The notes: generated by a model not told the origin, from the sequence alone. Positions 48,675 to 59,153 are shown, counted from the first letter of the stretch. The stretch: DNA of 64,000 bases from Microbacterium caowuchunii (GCF_008727755.1 NZ_CP044231.1:2046001-2110000), one strand, 5' to 3'. Numbers and translations: made by a program.

Positions 48675-49463
48675 TCAGTCCCTGCTGCGGACGAGCTTGA
48701 CCGTGAGCGAATCGACCAGGACCGCGATGCGGTCGTCCGCGGCCCACCGCGCGGCGAGCCGCGCCAGGACGGCGTTCAGCTCGGCAGCATCCAGCCCGTC
48801 GATCAGTTGCAGCCGGACGACGAGTTCCGGTCCCCGCAGCCGCCCCTCGGGGTCGCCGGCCTCGACGGAGAGGTCGAGCACCGCCAGTTCCCCGCCGATG
48901 CTCTCCTGAAGGCCACGGAAGACCTCGGGCGACAGGAAGCTCGGCTCCCAGGACTCCCCCTGCCCGATCGCCCACACCGCGGGCCGGCGCAGCACGAACT
49001 CCGTATCCGACACGGGGTCGATGACGATCAGGTCCGTCTCGTCGTGCGCGGCCGCCAGCGCGGTCCGCCTCCCGTCGGCGGGTACGGGTCGCGCCGACGG
49101 GTCCCAGCGGCGGAGCGCGTCCACCGAGGTGAACACCGGCAGCACCTTCCGGCCGTCCGGCGCGGCCACGGTGACGATCGAGAGCTCCTGCGTCTTGTCC
49201 ACGACCAACCCGGTCGGACCGACCCCCTCGTCCCCCTTCTCGGCGAGGAGGGGGATCAGCAGGCGGGCGGAGCGGTAGGCCTCGACCACCGCGACCGCGT
49301 CGCCCGTTCCGTCGTGGAAGGCCGTCAGCGCGGCGAGGAGGGCCGGGTCGGCCGAGCCGTCGTCACCGGCGTGCGGGTTCGCTTCGAAACGGCGTCCCTC
49401 CCACGGGACGCCGGCCGAATCCCCGCGGGCGTCGCAGGCGTGCGGGTCAGTGTCCGGCGACAT
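48675..49463 (-). CDS. SseB family protein
   Basis: A 262-residue protein. An N-terminal half with the SseB-like core (LLIPLLAE, then [13 protein letters not shown]) is followed by an SseB C-terminal-type domain ([20 protein letters not shown]). In enterobacteria SseB enhances serine sensitivity; here the role is unknown. The ATG at 49463 has GAGG 6 nt upstream and overlaps priA by 17 nt, so it is in the his operon. Confidence 0.8.
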   Translation of the reverse strand: MSPDTDPHACDARGDSAGVPWEGRRFEANPHAGDDGSADPALLAALTAFHDGTGDAVAVVEAYRSARLLIPLLAEKGDEGVGPTGLVVDKTQELSIVTVAAPDGRKVLPVFTSVDALRRWDPSARPVPADGRRTALAAAHDETDLIVIDPVSDTEFVLRRPAVWAIGQGESWEPSFLSPEVFRGLQESIGGELAVLDLSVEAGDPEGRLRGPELVVRLQLIDGLDAAELNAVLARLAARWAADDRIAVLVDSLTVKLVRSRD

Positions 49464-50193
49464 CCAGCGCCTCGGCGAGGGTGAAGGCCCCCGCATACAG
49501 TGCCTTGCCGACGATGGCGCCCTCGACGCCCACCGGGACGAGCTCGCGCAGCGCCGCGATGTCGTCGAGGCTGGAGATCCCACCGGAGGCGACGACGGGC
49601 TTCGGGGTGCGCTCGGCCACCTCACGGAGCAGTTCGATGTTGGGGCCGCGGAGCGTTCCGTCCTTGGTGACGTCGGTGACGACGTAGCGGCTGCATCCGG
49701 CGTGCTCCAAGCGGTCCATGACGGTCCACAGGTCGCCACCGTCCCGGGTCCAGCCACGGGCGGCCAGGGTCGTCCCGCGGACGTCCAGTCCCACGGCGAC
49801 GGCGTCCCCGTACCGCCCGATCACGTCGGCCGCCCACTCCGGGTTCTCCAGAGCGGCCGTGCCGAGGTTGATCCGGGCAGCCCCCGACTCCAGAGCGGCG
49901 TCCAGGCTCGCGTCGTCGCGGATCCCGCCGGAGAGCTCGACCTGCACCCCCTTCACCTGCTTGATGACGCGGCGCATGACGGCGGCGTTGTCACCGCGGC
50001 CGAACGCCGCGTCCAGATCGACGAGATGGATCCAGGCCGCGCCCTGGCGCGCCCACTCCATGGCGGCGTCGACCGGGTCGCCGTAGTTGGTCTCGCTGCC
50101 GGCCTCTCCCTGGGTGAGGCGGACGGCCTTGCCACCGGCGACGTCCACCGCCGGCAGAAGGATCAGTTCAGGGGTTGACGCGAAATCGTTCAT
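49447..50193 (-). CDS. priA: Phosphoribosyl isomerase A (HisA/PriA)
   Basis: A 248-residue TIM barrel. [15 protein letters not shown] holds the catalytic Asp, [10 protein letters not shown] and [12 protein letters not shown] the phosphate and second Asp sites. In Actinobacteria this enzyme often does both the HisA and TrpF reactions; the sequence fits PriA but dual activity is inferred. SD CGAGGAG precedes the ATG. Confidence 0.92.
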   Translation of the reverse strand: MNDFASTPELILLPAVDVAGGKAVRLTQGEAGSETNYGDPVDAAMEWARQGAAWIHLVDLDAAFGRGDNAAVMRRVIKQVKGVQVELSGGIRDDASLDAALESGAARINLGTAALENPEWAADVIGRYGDAVAVGLDVRGTTLAARGWTRDGGDLWTVMDRLEHAGCSRYVVTDVTKDGTLRGPNIELLREVAERTPKPVVASGGISSLDDIAALRELVPVGVEGAIVGKALYAGAFTLAEALDVAGH

Positions 50194-50251
50194 GGCTCCT
50201 CGTGGGCTCTCGCTCGGGGCGTGTCCCCGGCGTGCGACACGAGGTTAGACA

Positions 50252-50896
50252 CTACTGGGCCCCCAGCGTGCCGATCCAATTGGACAACAGCCGGATGCCG
50301 GCGGCCCCGGACTTCTCCGGGTGGAACTGGGTCGCCGACAGCGGCCCGTTCTCAACGGCGGCCAGGAAGGGCCGGCCGTAGTCGCACCAGGTCAGGCGCG
50401 GTTCCGGGAACGGCCGCTGGGTCTCGAGGGTCCAGTGCTGCGCCGCGTAGGAGTGCACGAAGTAGAACCGCTCCTGCTCGATACCGGCGAACAGGCGCGA
50501 CCCCTCGGGGGCTCGCACGGTGTTCCATCCCATGTGCGGCAGGACCGGCGCGTCGAGCTCGGTCACGGTCCCCGGCCACTCCCCCAGGCCCTCCGTGTCG
50601 ACGCCGCGTTCCACCCCGTGCTCGAACATGATCTGCATCCCGACGCAGATGCCCAGGACGGGTCGTCCGCCGGCGAGCCGCCGATCGATGAGCTCGTCGC
50701 CGCGGCGGGCACGCAGCGCATCGGCCACCGCCTGGAACGCCCCGACGCCGGGCACGAGCAGGCCGTCCGCCTCCAGCACCTCCCGCCGGTCGGCGGTGAG
50801 TCGTGCGTCCGCTCCTGCGGCGACGAGGGCCTTGACGGCGGAGTGGACGTTCCCGGAGCCGTAGTCGAGCACGGCGACGACGGGACGTGCGGTCAC
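50252..50896 (-). CDS. hisH: Imidazole glycerol phosphate synthase subunit HisH
   Basis: A 214-residue glutamine amidotransferase that feeds ammonia to HisF. Nucleophile Cys84 in GICVGMQ; His192 and Glu194 in QFHPEKSG complete the triad. hisF is not in the window. The ATG overlaps the hisB stop (ATGA). Confidence 0.95.
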   Translation of the reverse strand: MTARPVVAVLDYGSGNVHSAVKALVAAGADARLTADRREVLEADGLLVPGVGAFQAVADALRARRGDELIDRRLAGGRPVLGICVGMQIMFEHGVERGVDTEGLGEWPGTVTELDAPVLPHMGWNTVRAPEGSRLFAGIEQERFYFVHSYAAQHWTLETQRPFPEPRLTWCDYGRPFLAAVENGPLSATQFHPEKSGAAGIRLLSNWIGTLGAQ

Positions 50897-51510
50897 AGCG
50901 CCCCCTTCGTGCTGGGGATGCCGTGGACGAGGGGATCGAGCGCCTTGGCCTGACGGAATGCGCGGGCGAACGCCTTGAACTCCGCTTCCGCGATGTGGTG
51001 CGGGTCGCGCCCCTCGAGCACGCGGACGTGCACGGTCAGCCCGGCGTGGAACGTGATCGCTTCGAAGACGTGACGCACGAGCGAGCCGGTGAAGTGCCCA
51101 CCGATCAGGTGGAACTCGAAACCGGCCGGCTCCCCCGAGTGCACGAGGTACGGACGACCGCTGATGTCCACCACCGCCTGCGCCAGGGCCTCGTCGAGGG
51201 GAACCAGGGCGTCGCCGTACCGGGAGATCCCCGACTTGTCGCCGAGGGCCTGCCGGATCGCCTGGCCCAGCACGATCGCGACGTCCTCCACGGTGTGGTG
51301 CGCGTCGATGTGGGTGTCGCCGGTCGCCCGGACCGTGAGGTCGGTCAGCGAGTGCTTCGCGAATGCGGTGAGCATGTGGTCGAAGAACGGGACCGAGGTC
51401 TCGATCGAGCTGACACCGGTGCCGTCCAGGTCGAGGGACAGCTCGACGGACGACTCGCTGGTGGCGCGGTTCAGCTGTGCTGTGCGGTGCGTCCGGGACT
51501 CCGTGCTCAT
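50893..51510 (-). CDS. hisB: Imidazoleglycerol-phosphate dehydratase
   Basis: A 205-residue single-function dehydratase. The metal motifs [12 protein letters not shown] and the later [16 protein letters not shown] are intact. ATG overlaps hisC stop (ATGA). Confidence 0.96.
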   Translation of the reverse strand: MSTESRTHRTAQLNRATSESSVELSLDLDGTGVSSIETSVPFFDHMLTAFAKHSLTDLTVRATGDTHIDAHHTVEDVAIVLGQAIRQALGDKSGISRYGDALVPLDEALAQAVVDISGRPYLVHSGEPAGFEFHLIGGHFTGSLVRHVFEAITFHAGLTVHVRVLEGRDPHHIAEAEFKAFARAFRQAKALDPLVHGIPSTKGAL

Positions 51511-52601
51511 GCTTCCGAGTCTATCGACGCCAGCGCATCGAGGAACGCGGTGGTCTCCGCCTCGGTCCCGGCCGTGACCCGGAGGTGGTGCGGGATCCCG
51601 ACGTCGCGGATGAGGACGCCGCGCGAATAGAGCCGGCGCCACGTCTCCGAAGGATCCTCCACCCCGCCGAACAGCACGAAGTTCGACCACGATTCGTACG
51701 GTCGGTAGCCGAGCGCCTCCAGGGTGGCCGAGATGCGGTCCCGCTGCCCGACGATGTCGTCGACCATCCGCAGCATGGTCGACGCGTGCGCGAGCGCCGC
51801 GGTGGCGGCCGCCTGGGTCAGCGCGCTCAGGTGGTAGGGCAGCCGGACGAGCCGGAGGGCGTCGATGAAGGCCGGATCCGCGGCCAGGTATCCGACCCGG
51901 GCACCGGCGAACGCGAACGCCTTGCTCATCGTGCGCGAGACGACCAGGCGCTCCCTCCCGGGCAGCAGGGTCACCGCCGACGGGGAGTCGCGGGGAGCGA
52001 ACTCCTGGTAGGCCTCGTCCACGATGACGATCCCGCGGGATGCCTCGTACACCGCGGTAACGACCTCCAGCGGCAGCGGCGTGCCGGTGGGGTTGTTCGG
52101 GGCGCACAGGAAGGTGACGTCCGGATCCGCCTCGGCCACCTGAGCGGCGGCGGACTCGGCGGAGAGGGAGTGGTCCGGCTCCCGGGTGCCGGCGACCCAG
52201 GCCGCGCCCGTGGCCCGGGTCAGCAGGGGGTACATGGAATACGTGGGGGCGAAGCCGAAGGCCGTGCGCCCCGGCCCCCCGAACGCCTGCAGGATGTGCT
52301 GAAGGACCTCGTTCGAACCGTTCGCAGCCCAGATCTGCTCACGCTGGAGCCCTTCACCGAGATATGCGGCGAAGGATTCACGCAGAGCCGTGAACTCACG
52401 GTCCGGATAGCGGTTGATGTCCCGGAGCGCCCGTGCGATGGCATCGAGGATGTCGCCGGCCACCTCGTCGGGGACGGGATGCGTGTTCTCGTTGACGTTC
52501 AACGCCACCGGCAGGGGTGCCTGCGGTGCACCGTAGGGGATCATCCCGCGGAGATCGTCGCGGATCGGCAGGTCTTCGAAGCTCAGGCTCACACGTCCCA
52601 T
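51507..52601 (-). CDS. hisC: Histidinol-phosphate aminotransferase
   Basis: A 364-residue class I/II PLP aminotransferase. [10 protein letters not shown] near residue 35, APNNPTGTP and the PLP lysine in [18 protein letters not shown]. First gene of the hisC-B-H-priA-sseB run; hisD, usually next to it, is not here. Start ATG at 52601. Confidence 0.95.
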   Translation of the reverse strand: MGRVSLSFEDLPIRDDLRGMIPYGAPQAPLPVALNVNENTHPVPDEVAGDILDAIARALRDINRYPDREFTALRESFAAYLGEGLQREQIWAANGSNEVLQHILQAFGGPGRTAFGFAPTYSMYPLLTRATGAAWVAGTREPDHSLSAESAAAQVAEADPDVTFLCAPNNPTGTPLPLEVVTAVYEASRGIVIVDEAYQEFAPRDSPSAVTLLPGRERLVVSRTMSKAFAFAGARVGYLAADPAFIDALRLVRLPYHLSALTQAAATAALAHASTMLRMVDDIVGQRDRISATLEALGYRPYESWSNFVLFGGVEDPSETWRRLYSRGVLIRDVGIPHHLRVTAGTEAETTAFLDALASIDSEA

Positions 52602-52674
52602 CGTACGGCGGCGCCCGGCGCCGACGCGGGCTCCGGACCGGGCGCTCGCTGCGGATTCCGCCGCTGCCGCGTGC

Positions 52675-53028
52675 TCAGCCGGCGGCGAGGGCAGGGACCG
52701 CGATCCGCTGTCCGGCCCACACGGTCGCACCGTCCAGCGCGTTCAGCCGCACGATCTCATCGACGACGTCGCGCGGGTCGGCGGACGGCGCCACCTGCTC
52801 CGCGATCGTCCAGAGGGATTCCCCCGCCAGCACGGTGACCGTCTCGAAGGTGCCTGCGGGCGAGCCGTCGGCGCGGGACGCCAGAGCGGCACCGCCGCTG
52901 AGCACGCCGGCCCCGAGGGCGGCCGCCAGCGGGATCGCCACGAGCGCCGCGAGGAGGCGACGACCCCGTGCCGTCATCCGCAGTCGCGTGGCGACCGGAC
53001 GGGCGGGGTGGAACTCGATCGTGGTCAT
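52675..53028 (-). CDS. LysM-domain membrane protein, divergent from lexA
   Basis: A 117-residue protein. Residues about 22-50 form a membrane anchor ([20 protein letters not shown]); residues about 62-115 form a LysM peptidoglycan-binding domain ([20 protein letters not shown], ending [10 protein letters not shown]). Position and layout match the SOS cell-division inhibitors YneA of Bacillus and Rv2719c of mycobacteria, both divergent from lexA. A role in stopping division after DNA damage is inferred. ATG at 53028 with AAGGAAG 5 nt upstream. Confidence 0.85.
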   Translation of the reverse strand: MTTIEFHPARPVATRLRMTARGRRLLAALVAIPLAAALGAGVLSGGAALASRADGSPAGTFETVTVLAGESLWTIAEQVAPSADPRDVVDEIVRLNALDGATVWAGQRIAVPALAAG

Positions 53029-53049
53029 GACGTCTTCCTTCCGACGGGG

Positions 53050-53099
53050 AGAGATTCGCATCCGGCACTCGGCCGGGAGTGCCGGATGCGAAGCTCTCT
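53050..53099 (-). other. Long hairpin in the lysM leader
   Basis: A perfect 16-bp stem (53055-53070 with 53077-53092) around GGCCGG, extended by AGAGA/TCTCT past a 2-nt bulge. It lies between the promoter and the ribosome site of the LysM gene. Confidence 0.75.
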
Positions 53100-53103
53100 T
53101 CCG

Positions 53104-53132
53104 AAGCTATATTCGAATGACAGAGGTGTCAA
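53104..53132 (-). promoter_or_regulatory. Promoter of the LysM gene
   Basis: -35 TTGACA (53127-53132) and, 17 bp on, TAGCTT (53104-53109), or TATAGC at 15 bp. The palindrome ATTCGAAT (53111-53118) lies between them and may be part of a LexA site. Confidence 0.55.
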
Positions 53133-53283
53133 GCGATCCGTTCCGGGCGGCACGTTCGAAGACGACACGCCCAAGAGGTGTCGTCCCAGGACGTGCGACC
53201 CGGATACGGTTTCGATAGGACGACCACATCACCAACCTCCGACATTCGAAGAAATCGGAGCCGCCGGGACGGAGCGAGTGACC

Positions 53284-53955
53284 ATGACGGCACGCGAGAG
53301 GCCGCAGACGCGGCGACGGAAGAGCCTCAGCGACAAGCAGCTGGCCATCCTCGAGGTGATCCAGCAGTCGATCGCCCGGCACGGGTACCCGCCCAGCATG
53401 CGCGAGATCGGGGATGCGGTCGGCCTGAAGTCGCTCTCCTCCGTGACGCACCAGCTCAACCAGCTGGAGCTGAGCGGATACCTGCGCCGCGATCCCGGGA
53501 AGACCCGCGCGATGGAGGTGCTCATCGACCTGCCCGGCACGGCCGCGGAGAACCCCGCCGACACCGCTCCCGCGGTGGGCGACGCCGCGCTGGTCCCGCT
53601 CGTGGGCCGGATCGCCGCGGGCGTGCCCATCACCGCTGAGCAGCAGGTGGAGGAGATCTTCCCCCTGCCGCGTCAGCTGGTCGGCAAGGGCGATCTGTTC
53701 ATGCTCAAGGTCTCCGGCGAATCCATGATCGACGCGGCCATCTGCGATGGCGACTGGGTGGTCGTCCGCTCCCAGCCGACGGCGGACAACGGCGACATCG
53801 TCGCCGCGATGCTCGACGACGAGGCGACCGTGAAGACGTTCCGCCGTCGCGACGGCCACACCTGGCTGCTCCCCCGCAACTCGGCGTTCGAGCCGATCCT
53901 GGGCGACGAGGCCGTGGTTCTGGGCAAGGTCGTGGCGGTGCTCCGGGCGATCTGA
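53284..53955 (+). CDS. lexA: SOS repressor LexA
   Basis: A 223-residue LexA. The N-terminal winged helix spans residues 15-75 ([20 protein letters not shown]). The self-cleavage site is Ala112-Gly113; the catalytic Ser147 (GESM) and Lys184 (ATVKTF) are present. ATG at 53284 chosen; a GTG two codons upstream is possible. Three TTCGAA hexamers lie in the gap to lysM. Confidence 0.95.
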   Translation: MTARERPQTRRRKSLSDKQLAILEVIQQSIARHGYPPSMREIGDAVGLKSLSSVTHQLNQLELSGYLRRDPGKTRAMEVLIDLPGTAAENPADTAPAVGDAALVPLVGRIAAGVPITAEQQVEEIFPLPRQLVGKGDLFMLKVSGESMIDAAICDGDWVVVRSQPTADNGDIVAAMLDDEATVKTFRRRDGHTWLLPRNSAFEPILGDEAVVLGKVVAVLRAI

Positions 53956-54009
53956 GACCGACGACCGATCCTCCGGCCGATATTGTCGCATCGGGGGAAG
54001 GGGGCCGTC

Positions 54010-55362
54010 ATGGTGACGACCGATGACGCCGAAGAACTGCGGGAGCATCTGGCGACGCTCGAGCGCGAGAACGCCGAGCTGCGGGCCCGCGTGCCGGACC
54101 GGCGCCGAGCCGGGGCCTGGCGGGCGGTGCTGTCCGCGCTCTGTCTCGTGCTGGCGACGATCCTCGTTCCGGTCGCCACGGTCGGCGGCTGGGCGCGGGC
54201 GGAACTGGTCGACGAGGAGTCCTTCCTCGCGACCTTCGGCCCGATGGCGGACGACCCCGAGATCCAGCGCTTCGTGATCGAGACCGCCTCGGCCGCGATC
54301 GTCGACGCCGTCGACGTGGAGCAGCTCACCGGCGATCTGTTCGACGGGATCGCCACGCTCGGCCTGCCCGAACGGGCACAGGCGGCGCTCACCCTGCTCC
54401 GCTCCCCCGCCGCGGAAGGCGTGAAGAGCCTCATCGGCACGGGAGTCACCACCGCGGTCCAATCCGACGCGTTCCCGCAGGCATGGCGCACGGCCCTCGT
54501 CGCGAGCCATCGGGCGCTCGCAGCGGCCGCCACCGGGGATCCGTCCGGAACGGTGACGTTGAGCGCGACCGGTGAGGTCGGGATCCAGCTCGCCCCCATC
54601 ATCGAAGAGGTCAAGACCCAGCTGGTGGTCGGCGGCTTCGCCTTCGCCGGCGCCATCCCCGCCGTGGACGTCACGATCGTCGTCGCCCAGTCCGACTCGC
54701 TGGTGCTGCTGTCCACGGCGTACGCACTGGCGGACGCGATCGGATGGTGGCTTCCCGTGGTCACGCTCGCGCTGTTCGCCGGTGGCGTGCTGCTGGCGCG
54801 CGACCGGAGGATCGGGATGCGCGGAGCCGGTATCGGCCTGGCGATCGGCGGCTTCCTCCTGGCGGCGGCGTTCTCCCTCGGGGCCGTCCTCGTCCCCGGC
54901 GCCGCACCGTCCCTCGGGCTTCCCGCCGGGGCACTCTCGTCGCTCTACGCGCACCTGGTCGGCCGGATGCAGGACACCGGAGTGCTGCTCGGCATGATCG
55001 GGGTGGTCGTCATCATCCTGGCCTGGGCCAAGGGCCCCTCACGCACTGCACGGTCCGTCCGCACCGCGCTGGCCGGAGCCAATGAGTCGATCCGCCGGGG
55101 ACTGGCCGCACGCGGTCTCCGCACCGGACGCCTCGGCGCCGCCGTCTCCCGTCATGCGGCCTCGCTGCACGTGGGCATCGTCGTCGTGGCGGTGGCCGTG
55201 CTGTTCGTCACCCGTCCGCTGTCGGCGGGAACCCTCTGGACCGTGGCACTGGTCGCGGTGGCGGTGTGGTGGGCCACGGAGCTCGTCCAGCCGCCGCGTG
55301 CCGGCCCGGACACCCCCGCGGACGCTCCGGTCCCGGCGGAGCCGCTGCGTTCGGGCGCGTGA
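54010..55362 (+). CDS. Integral membrane protein with N-terminal coiled coil
   Basis: A 450-residue protein. Residues 1-30 form a short coiled coil (EELREHLATLERENAELRAR); then one transmembrane segment, a 200-residue extracytoplasmic region (DEESFLATFGPMADDPEIQR and on), and about six further membrane segments. Similar actinobacterial proteins are annotated only as hypothetical. GGGGG lies 5-9 nt before the ATG at 54010. Confidence 0.7.
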   Translation: MVTTDDAEELREHLATLERENAELRARVPDRRRAGAWRAVLSALCLVLATILVPVATVGGWARAELVDEESFLATFGPMADDPEIQRFVIETASAAIVDAVDVEQLTGDLFDGIATLGLPERAQAALTLLRSPAAEGVKSLIGTGVTTAVQSDAFPQAWRTALVASHRALAAAATGDPSGTVTLSATGEVGIQLAPIIEEVKTQLVVGGFAFAGAIPAVDVTIVVAQSDSLVLLSTAYALADAIGWWLPVVTLALFAGGVLLARDRRIGMRGAGIGLAIGGFLLAAAFSLGAVLVPGAAPSLGLPAGALSSLYAHLVGRMQDTGVLLGMIGVVVIILAWAKGPSRTARSVRTALAGANESIRRGLAARGLRTGRLGAAVSRHAASLHVGIVVVAVAVLFVTRPLSAGTLWTVALVAVAVWWATELVQPPRAGPDTPADAPVPAEPLRSGA

Positions 55363-55388
55363 GCGCTGACCGCCGGGGCGTCGGTGGG

Positions 55389-55394
55389 TAGCGT
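55389..55394 (+). promoter_or_regulatory. -10 hexamer TAGCGT of the S9 peptidase gene
   Basis: Ends 6 nt before the ATG at 55401. Confidence 0.5.
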
Positions 55395-55400
55395 GGGGGC

Positions 55401-57569
55401 ATGGAGAGCACCCTGCCGTTCGGCTCCTGGCCGTCACCCCTGACCGCATCCGATGTCACGGCCGCCTCGGCGCGCTTCGACGGCGCCCGATTCGTCGGCG
55501 ACGAGATCTGGTGGGCGCAGGGCGTGCCGGAGGAGGCCGGGCGCACCGCCGTGCGCAGGCGGCTCCCCGGCGGCGGTGTCGAGGACGTCCTGCCCGCACC
55601 GTGGAGCGCGCGATCGCGTGTGCACGAGTACGGGGGCGCGGCCTGGGCGGTGTCCGGCGATGGCGTCCTGTACTTCGTCGACGGCGCGGACCAGCGCGTC
55701 CGCAGCCTGCGACCCGGCGAGCAGCCGGTCACGCTCACGCCACCCGTCGACGGTGCCGCCTACGGTGGGCTCTCCTGGCAGCACGGGCGACTGCTCGCGA
55801 TCCGCGAGCAGCACACCTCCGGCCGGGCTGCGGAACGCGCGATCGTCGAGATCGCACTGGACGGCACCGGGCCCACGGAACTGGTCGGCGGTAGCGACTT
55901 CCTGGCCCAGCCCGCACTCTCCCCGGACGGGACCCGGCTGGCCTGGGTGGCCTGGGACCACCCCGCTATGCCCTGGGACCGCACCGTCCTGCGGGTGGGC
56001 GGCATCGAAGACGGGGCGGTGGCATCCTGGACGGAGATCACCGACGGGAGCGGCGCTGCCCTCCAGCCGACCTGGTCGGACGATGACACCGTGCTGTACA
56101 CGGACGATCGGTCCGGACGGTGGAACCTGCGTCGTCACCGGTTCGGCGCGCCGCCGTCGGACGAACCCCTCGCCCCGGCCGATGCCGACACCGGCGGAGC
56201 ACTGTGGGTGCTGGGCACGCGCTGGTATGCGCCGCTCGCGGACGGGCGCATCGTTGCCGTCCGCACGGACGGCGCGGACGAGGTGGTCGTGCTGGACCCC
56301 GCCGACGGCTCGGCGCGCCGGCTCGACGTGGATGCGACGGCCTACACCTCCGTGGAGGACGTCGCCGGCACCCGGGTGCTGCTCATCACCGCCGGCCGGT
56401 CGGCGACGCTGGGTGTCTGGGAGATCGACGTGGACGACCCCGCTTCCGCCCACGCGGTCGCGGGCGCCGCGCCGGCCGCACCGCCGGGATGGGTGCCGAC
56501 GGCACGCGCCGTGACGGTGACGGGCCCGCACGGTGAGGTCCATGCCTTCGCCTACCCCCCGACCAACCCCGACGTGACCGCGCCAGAGGACGAGCTGCCC
56601 CCCTACCTCGTGTGGGTGCACGGTGGACCGACGAGCCATGTCGGCCCCTCCGCATCCGCGAAGGCCGCGTACTTCACCAGCCGCGGCATCGGCGTCCTCG
56701 ACGTCAACTACGGCGGCTCCACCGGTTACGGTCGCGCCTACCGGGAGCGTCTCCGGGGCCAGTGGGGCGTGGTGGAGGTCGACGACGTGGTGGCATCCGC
56801 CTCGGGCCTCGCCACCGCCGGTCTGGCCGATCCCGCCCGCCTCGCGATCGAGGGCGGCTCCGCCGGCGGGTGGACGGTCCTGGCCGCACTCGTCGGCAGC
56901 GACGTCTTCTCGGCGGGGATCTCGCGCTACGGCGTGGGCGACGCGCGTGCCCTCGCCGCCGACACGCACGACTTCGAGGCTCGGTACCTGGACGGCCTCA
57001 TCGGCCCGCTGCCCGAGGCGGAGCAGATCTACATCGACCGATCCCCGCTGAGCCGGCCGGAGGGCTTCCGGGTCCCCCTGCTGATCCTGCAGGGGGCGGA
57101 GGACCGCGTCGTCCCGCCGGCCCAGGCGGAGGCCATCCGCGATGCCCTGCGCACCCGGGGCGTGCCGCACTCCTACGTGCTGTACGAGGGCGAAGGACAC
57201 GGTTTCCGGGGTCGTGACACGGCGATCCATGCTCTCGAGAGCGAGCTGGCCTTCCTCGGGCGGGTGTTCGGCTTCGAGACGCCGGACGTGCCGCCGCTCG
57301 AGCTGAGCATCGGGATGCTGCGGGTAGTGACGGGCCCGGTCGGGCGCGAGATCGTGAACGAGGGCGACATGGGCCCCCACACCTCCCGGGATCTCGCGGT
57401 GGTCGTCTCGCGCGAGCCGATCCGCCCGCTGTTCGCCCGGGCGGGGTCCGCCCCGTGGGAGCGGCTCCTCCGCGAGAACGGGTTCACCGAGGTCACCGCG
57501 GCGGATCTGCCCGCGGGGACCGGGACGGAGCGGTACTTCGTCCTCCCCCCGGTCCTCGACGGCGCCTGA
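55401..57569 (+). CDS. S9 family peptidase with C-terminal extension
   Basis: A 722-residue prolyl oligopeptidase-type serine peptidase. The first 390 or so residues form a beta-propeller; the alpha/beta hydrolase domain has Ser487 (EGGSAGG), Asp568 (GAEDRVVPP) and His600 (GEGHGF). No signal peptide, so cytoplasmic. The catalytic domain ends near residue 632; about 90 more residues follow (LELSIGMLRVVTGPVGREIV and on), which I do not recognise. Leaderless-type start at 55401. Stops 4 nt before the convergent hflX. Confidence 0.88.
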   Translation: MESTLPFGSWPSPLTASDVTAASARFDGARFVGDEIWWAQGVPEEAGRTAVRRRLPGGGVEDVLPAPWSARSRVHEYGGAAWAVSGDGVLYFVDGADQRVRSLRPGEQPVTLTPPVDGAAYGGLSWQHGRLLAIREQHTSGRAAERAIVEIALDGTGPTELVGGSDFLAQPALSPDGTRLAWVAWDHPAMPWDRTVLRVGGIEDGAVASWTEITDGSGAALQPTWSDDDTVLYTDDRSGRWNLRRHRFGAPPSDEPLAPADADTGGALWVLGTRWYAPLADGRIVAVRTDGADEVVVLDPADGSARRLDVDATAYTSVEDVAGTRVLLITAGRSATLGVWEIDVDDPASAHAVAGAAPAAPPGWVPTARAVTVTGPHGEVHAFAYPPTNPDVTAPEDELPPYLVWVHGGPTSHVGPSASAKAAYFTSRGIGVLDVNYGGSTGYGRAYRERLRGQWGVVEVDDVVASASGLATAGLADPARLAIEGGSAGGWTVLAALVGSDVFSAGISRYGVGDARALAADTHDFEARYLDGLIGPLPEAEQIYIDRSPLSRPEGFRVPLLILQGAEDRVVPPAQAEAIRDALRTRGVPHSYVLYEGEGHGFRGRDTAIHALESELAFLGRVFGFETPDVPPLELSIGMLRVVTGPVGREIVNEGDMGPHTSRDLAVVVSREPIRPLFARAGSAPWERLLRENGFTEVTAADLPAGTGTERYFVLPPVLDGA

Positions 57570-57573
57570 CCCG

Positions 57574-59088
57574 TCAGCGCACGAAGGGCGCCAGACGTCC
57601 CGCGAGGACCTCGGGGACCCGCACGTGCATCGCCGTGCCGTCCTCCTCGTGTCGCTCCGCGAGGATCATGCCGTTCTCGTGGATGGCGGAGACCAGATCT
57701 CCCCGGTCGTACGGCACGAGCGCGTGCAGTTCCACCGCGGGAAGAGGCAGCGCCTCCTCCACGACACGGCGCAGCTCCGCGATGCCCTCGCCGGTACGGG
57801 AGGACACGAAGAGCGCGGACGGCTCCAGTCCGCGGAGCAGGAGACGTGTGTCCGCGTCGATCAGGTCGGCCTTGTTGAACACCACGATCTCGCGGGTCCC
57901 GCGCGCTCCCACATCCCCGATCACGTCGCGCACGGTCGCCAGCTGCGCGGCCGGGTCCGGGTGCGAGGCGTCCACGACGTGGACGATGACGTCGGCGTCG
58001 CCGACCTCCTCGAGCGTGGACCGGAACGCCTCGACGAGCTGATGGGGCAGATTGCGCACGAAGCCGACGGTGTCGGTGAGCGTGAACACCCTGCCGTCGG
58101 AGGTGACCGACCGGCGGACGGTGGCATCCAGCGTCGCGAACAGGGCGTTCTCCACGAGCACGCCCGCGCGGGTCAACCGGTTGAGCAGGCTCGACTTGCC
58201 GGCGTTCGTGTAACCCGCGATGGCGACGGCCGGGATCGTGTTGCGCTTGCGTTCGGCGCGCTTGGCGTCGCGGGCGGGACCGAAGTCCCTGATCTGGCGG
58301 CGCAGCTGGGCCATCTTGGTGCGGATGCGTCGCCGGTCGAGCTCGATCTTCGTCTCACCGGGTCCGCGCGAGCCCATACCCGCGCCGCCCGCACCCACCT
58401 GGCCACCGGCCTGCCGGCTCATCGAGTCGCCCCACCCGCGTAGACGCGGCAGGAGGTACTCGAGCTGGGCGAGTTCGACCTGGGCCTTGCCCTCCCGGCT
58501 CTTCGCGTGCTGGCTGAAGATGTCCAGGATCACCGTGGTGCGGTCGATCACCTTCACCTTCACGACGTCCTCGAGAGCACGCCGCTGGCTGGGCGCCAGC
58601 TCCGTGTCGGCGATGACGGTGTCCGCTCCGACGGCGGCGACGATGTCGCGCAGTTCCTCGGCCTTCCCTCGGCCGACGTAGGTGGCGGGGTCCGGATGCG
58701 GACGCCGCTGCAGGACCCCGTCGAGCACGACGGCGCCCGCCGTCTCGGCGAGGGCGGCCAGCTCGCGGAGGGAGTTCTCGGCATCCTCCTGCTCGCCCTG
58801 GGGGTGCACACCCACCAGGACGACGTTCTCCAGCCGCAACTGGCGGTACTCGACCTCGGTGACGTCCTGGAGCTCGGTGGACAGACCCGCCACACGGCGC
58901 AGCGCCGCACGTTCCTCGCGGTCCCACTGCGCTCCGTCGCTGTCGGCGTGGATCACCGTGGCCGCGTCCTGCAGCGCCTGGGCGGAGCCCAGATCACCGC
59001 GCACCCGTGCTCGGGCGTCTGCGCGCGCCAGTACCCGGTCGACCGGGTCGGCAGCGTTGTCGTCGGTCGTGTCGGGGGTGTCGCTCAT
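57574..59088 (-). CDS. hflX: GTPase HflX
   Basis: A 504-residue ribosome-splitting GTPase. The N-terminal HflX domain includes DGVLQRRPHPDPATYVGRGK; a Gly-rich GGQVGAGGAGMGSRGPGETK linker precedes the G domain with P-loop GYTNAGKSS, DTVGFV and NKAD. ATG at 59088 with AAAGGA 4 nt upstream; -10-like TAGAGT at 59121-59126. Confidence 0.95.
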   Translation of the reverse strand: MSDTPDTTDDNAADPVDRVLARADARARVRGDLGSAQALQDAATVIHADSDGAQWDREERAALRRVAGLSTELQDVTEVEYRQLRLENVVLVGVHPQGEQEDAENSLRELAALAETAGAVVLDGVLQRRPHPDPATYVGRGKAEELRDIVAAVGADTVIADTELAPSQRRALEDVVKVKVIDRTTVILDIFSQHAKSREGKAQVELAQLEYLLPRLRGWGDSMSRQAGGQVGAGGAGMGSRGPGETKIELDRRRIRTKMAQLRRQIRDFGPARDAKRAERKRNTIPAVAIAGYTNAGKSSLLNRLTRAGVLVENALFATLDATVRRSVTSDGRVFTLTDTVGFVRNLPHQLVEAFRSTLEEVGDADVIVHVVDASHPDPAAQLATVRDVIGDVGARGTREIVVFNKADLIDADTRLLLRGLEPSALFVSSRTGEGIAELRRVVEEALPLPAVELHALVPYDRGDLVSAIHENGMILAERHEEDGTAMHVRVPEVLAGRLAPFVR

Positions 59089-59153
59089 GTATTCCTTTCC
59101 CAGCGCCGAAGCGCCCGCTAACTCTAGCTTCCCGCGTCCTCAGCGTGAACCGC

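Noticed and set aside
53107..54954. Open frame of 615 codons on the minus strand
   Set aside because: Antisense to lexA and the membrane protein gene, both well supported; low-complexity product.
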